Of a stretch of DNA of 64,000 bases, positions 61,161 through 64,000 are shown in pieces. The stretch covers positions 20,018,718 to 20,082,717 of the forward strand of contig NW_004454163.1 in assembly GCF_000283155.1 (NCBI RefSeq), read 5' to 3'. The DNA comes from Ceratotherium simum simum (taxonomy: Eukaryota > Chordata > Mammalia > Perissodactyla > Rhinocerotidae). A model generated the notes under the pieces. That model was not told the DNA's origin, ran no database searches, and was given only the letters and a program-made list of their open reading frames with translations. A program made the position numbers and the translations under genes. Each line of letters begins with the position of its first letter. The stretch's first letter is position 1.

Positions 61161-62355
61161 CTCCTGGTGGCATGAAGTCCTAAGGAGGTTTGTCCGTGGA
61201 GACACTGGTCCAAACCTGGGTCATAGCAATCTCAGAGATTAGTTTACCAGAACATTCTCTGGTGAGGGTAGGGCATTGCACACATGGGAGTGAGAGCAGC
61301 TAAATGTGGGGCCAGAAAAGAGAGAGGGGAGAACTGGCTGTGGGTGGGGTGGGTGGGTAGCTATGTGTCCTTGTGGGAGAAAAAGGTGTGAGAGACGTGT
61401 CCAGGGGGTGGGGTTATGGATTGGGGAACCTGCACCCTGGGTGCCCGGCTGGGAGGACAGATGAATGTTATGAGGTGTGTGTACTAGGCGGGAGTCTGAA
61501 AGCAGACGCGGGAACTGCTAGAGATAAAACTTGACGTTTGTTTTTTTTACCACTGTAATCTGGGTGGCTTGGGTGACTCTTCTTGCAGGAAATTAAGTAA
61601 GAGAGGAGTCTCCCCTCTTCCTGACAGTGCTGAGCCTGTATTTAGCACGCGTTGTTGGGAAAGCACAGTCAATCTGAGTGATTTCCTTCCTTGTCTTTTT
61701 GCCGCGCATAGATTTCTCCGGTTCTTGGCCCCAGAATTGGAATTTGATTTGCAGCATCTCCATGAAATGATTTGTTGTTTTGTGTAATTGCTGTAAATCC
61801 TTGTCTGGCTCTATTATTTCCCCTGCCCTAGTTTTCTACAAATCACTTTGAGCTGCCTCCAGCTTCTCTCCCTCAGTCAGGTGCCAGACCCTGGCTGCTT
61901 CCATGGGCTGCAGCAAGACTCTGCAATTAGTCCTTTGAACAAAGAGCTAGAGTGGCCACACTGGTTCCTGACAGACAGGTCCTGAAAGCTTGGGGAGAGG
62001 GGGCCTGCTGGGGCAGAGCGATGGGCCTCAGTTTCCAATGCAGGGAGAGGTGTATGCCCATAGGCACAGTCGGGCTTTGGAATTGCACCATGATTAGTGC
62101 ATGCTAAGTTCACACACACACACACAGAGGACTTCTGTATGAATCAGGACCATTAAGCTTTTATTCAAAGCCTACCATGGGCATGGTGTTCACTTTGAGT
62201 ACATACCCACATTTTCACATGAGGATTTCCAACATAATGGGGTTTTTGCTTTTGCTTTTTGATGGAACTACTTATTTTCTTCAAGTGATTTAAGATACTA
62301 TAAGTCATGTAACTCAAAGTTCTACAAACTAAAAAAAAGTTTCAGAGAGCACTGC
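61161..62355. other. Non-coding stretch
   Basis: Nothing recognised except a short CA run at about 62112-62126. Confidence 0.45.
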
Positions 62356-62361
62356 TTCAGA

Positions 62362-62515
62362 GTGGTATGTTAGCAAGAGCACTGGATTTGGAGCCAGATA
62401 ACTCAAGTTCAAATCCTGACCTTCCCAGCTGCCTGACTTGAGGGTCTACGGGGCTAAGTTGCTCTGGGCCTGGATTTTTTCATTTGTAAATTTTGTTTAG
62501 TAATCCCTGCCTACA
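62362..62515 (+). repeat. MIR, sense
   Basis: 'gttagcaagagcactggatt', 'tggagccagataactcaag' and 'tcaaatcctgaccttccc' followed by 'cctggattttttcatttgta' is MIR in order. Confidence 0.85.
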
Positions 62516-62523
62516 AGAGAAAA

Positions 62524-63128
62524 AATAAATAAATTCTGGTGTATTCATACAATGACACACTACCCAGCAATAACAAAGAAGGAACTACAGTGATGTGCCG
62601 CAAAACGATGTTTCAGTCAATGATGGAATGCATATGTGACAGTGGTCCCATAAGATTAGTACCATATAGCCCAAGTGTGTAGTAGGCTATACCACCTTGG
62701 TTTGGGTAAGTTCACTCTACAATGTTCGCACAATGATGAATTGCCTAACGACGGATTTCTCGGAACATATCCCCGTCGTTATGCGACACATGACTGTACA
62801 GATATATGCAACAACATGTATGAATCACACAGACATTATGTTGAATGAAAGGAACCGGACACTGACAACTACAATTCTGTATGATTCCATTCATATGAAG
62901 TTCAAGATCAGGCAAAGCTAAGGGGTGGTGGTAGAAGTCAGAATAGTGGTTATTTCTGAGGGGGCACTGACTGGGAAGGGGCATGAGAGAAACTCCAGGA
63001 TGCTAGAAATGTTCTCTATCTTGATCTGGTGGGGTTATACAGGAGCAAACATGTAAAAATTCACCATGCTGTGCACTTTACACATTTTACTGTATGAATG
63101 TGATAGCTTAATTACAAAAAGAAAAAAA
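62524..63128 (+). repeat. Old L1 3' end, sense, split by a DNA transposon
   Basis: The left part ('attctggtgtattcatacaa', 'ctacccagcaataacaaaga') and right part ('atgcaacaacatgtatgaat', 'acattatgttgaatgaaagg') join across 62588-62796 as one L1 copy. The 3' UTR then runs to about 63128 and an A-rich end. Confidence 0.85.
62588..62796. mobile_element. Tigger-like MITE (Tc1/mariner type) inside L1
   Basis: 209 bases with terminal inverted repeats: the left end CAGTGATGTGCCGCAAAACG and the reverse complement of the right end CAGTCATGTGTCGCATAACG match at 17 of 20 positions. A TA dinucleotide lies on each side (62586-62587 and 62797-62798), the usual Tc1/mariner target duplication. There is no transposase frame. 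Several CpG sites survive ('cgtcgttatgcg'). The exact family name is uncertain. Confidence 0.85.
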
Positions 63129-63890
63129 ATCCCTGTCAAGTGTCCATGGCTATGGTGAGGACCACGTAAAACTAGACATGCTTGTGAAACAGCAAACACA
63201 TACGAATGCTTATTGTTAAGTAATAATAATGTGGCAGAAAGATGTTAGAGTCTGGAGAAAGCCATACTGTTCTTTTAGATCAGAATGAATTTGACTAGGA
63301 ATAGAAACTGAGCATTTCTGGGAAGTTACAGAATTTCACTGAAATGGTCTATAACATTTCTGAGTTAAGTTATAGCACTTAGCATTTGTTGAGTACTAAC
63401 CCTGGGCTTGTATCATCTCATTTAATTTCCCAACAGTCAAGGCAAGGTTGTCCCTGCTGCCCTCAGTTCTTTGACCTCTCAACTGGCCTTGGAAGTCAGT
63501 GGAGCACCCAGGCCCCAACTCTCAAAGCCACTAAGGCTCTGCAGGCACCATGTTGCCTGTCACCCAATGGTGCACTTCTTCTTCCTGGAGTTATGTCCAA
63601 ATGATTACGTCAAGTAGTGTCAATCGTACAATCAAGACTGTGCCCTTAGTGAGAAAGGAGGTAGAGGGGTCTGGTCATGAAGCATGCCTGAGATGGGGTG
63701 TGCAGTTACTGAAATTCTACAGGCAATTAATTTCTATTGAAAACTGGGATTTTCCTTTTTCCCATTTGGAAAATGGGAATTTTTGGTCTGTTCCAGAATG
63801 CTCTGACCTCCTTCCCCCAAGACAGATTCTCCAGTCGAGTCAATTCTGCTTTTCACTATGGACCTGCCCCCAGCAGACTCACCTCCAGAT
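63129..63890. other. Non-coding stretch
   Basis: A weak reverse MIR piece may lie at 63372-63440 ('agcatttgttgagtactaac'). Nothing else is recognised. Confidence 0.4.
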
Positions 63891-63899
63891 ATCCTCTTC

Positions 63900-64000
63900 C
63901 TTCTCTAAACCACTTACAGTCCACCTGTTAGTCCAGCTCAAGTGCCACCTTTTCCGGGAAGCTTTCCTTGATAGCCCCATCCAGAGTAAACCTCTTCCTT
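63900..64000 (+). repeat. L2 fragment, sense, running off the window
   Basis: 'ccagctcaagtgccacctt' and 'cgggaagctttccttgatag' fit the L2 3' region. Confidence 0.55.

Noticed and set aside
1..64000. Bacterial, phage or CRISPR-type system
   Set aside because: Gene density is very low, repeats are mammalian (ERE, L1, L2, MIR, MLT1), and there is a vertebrate CpG island. No regular spacer-repeat array exists.

Overview
The window is nuclear DNA from a mammal, almost certainly a perissodactyl and most likely a horse-family animal. The evidence is eight copies of a tRNA-derived SINE of the ERE (equine repetitive element) type. Each has a GGCCGGCCCC-like head, a 'gttcgnatcc' B-box-like core and an A-rich tail, and most are flanked by target-site duplications. 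The rest of the repeat load is the usual eutherian background: L2, MIR, L3/CR1, L1 3' ends, MLT1-type LTRs, and MER5/MER20-like and Tigger-like DNA transposon remnants. There are no prokaryotic operons, CRISPR arrays or intact mobile elements.

Only one gene is supported. A CpG island at about 45.54-47.01 kb holds the promoter of a minus-strand gene. Its first coding exon (46391-46417) encodes nine residues, MSVSELYSQ, and ends in a consensus GTGAGC donor in phase 0. A short upstream ORF overlaps a YY1-like AAGATGGCG motif 5' of it. I do not recognise the gene from nine residues. No following exon could be identified with confidence, so positions 1-46390 are best read as its first intron or first introns (or partly intergenic), and 47.0-64 kb as upstream intergenic DNA.

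Layout: 1-11 kb is mostly unique sequence with three EREs and an L2-in-L2 nest. 11-28 kb is rich in L1, L2 and MIR, with one MLT1 LTR and two EREs, one of them inside an antisense L2. 28-43 kb is sparser, with L1 pieces, one 5'-truncated L1 with target-site duplications and one hAT-like element. 43-45.5 kb is largely repeat-free, AT-rich but CpG-retaining, and is a candidate for intronic regulatory DNA. 45.5-47 kb is the promoter island. 47-64 kb is dense in old transposons, with three EREs and a Tigger-like element nested inside an L1.

Repeat family names come from recognising consensus features by eye, not from a database search. Boundaries without target-site duplications are approximate.
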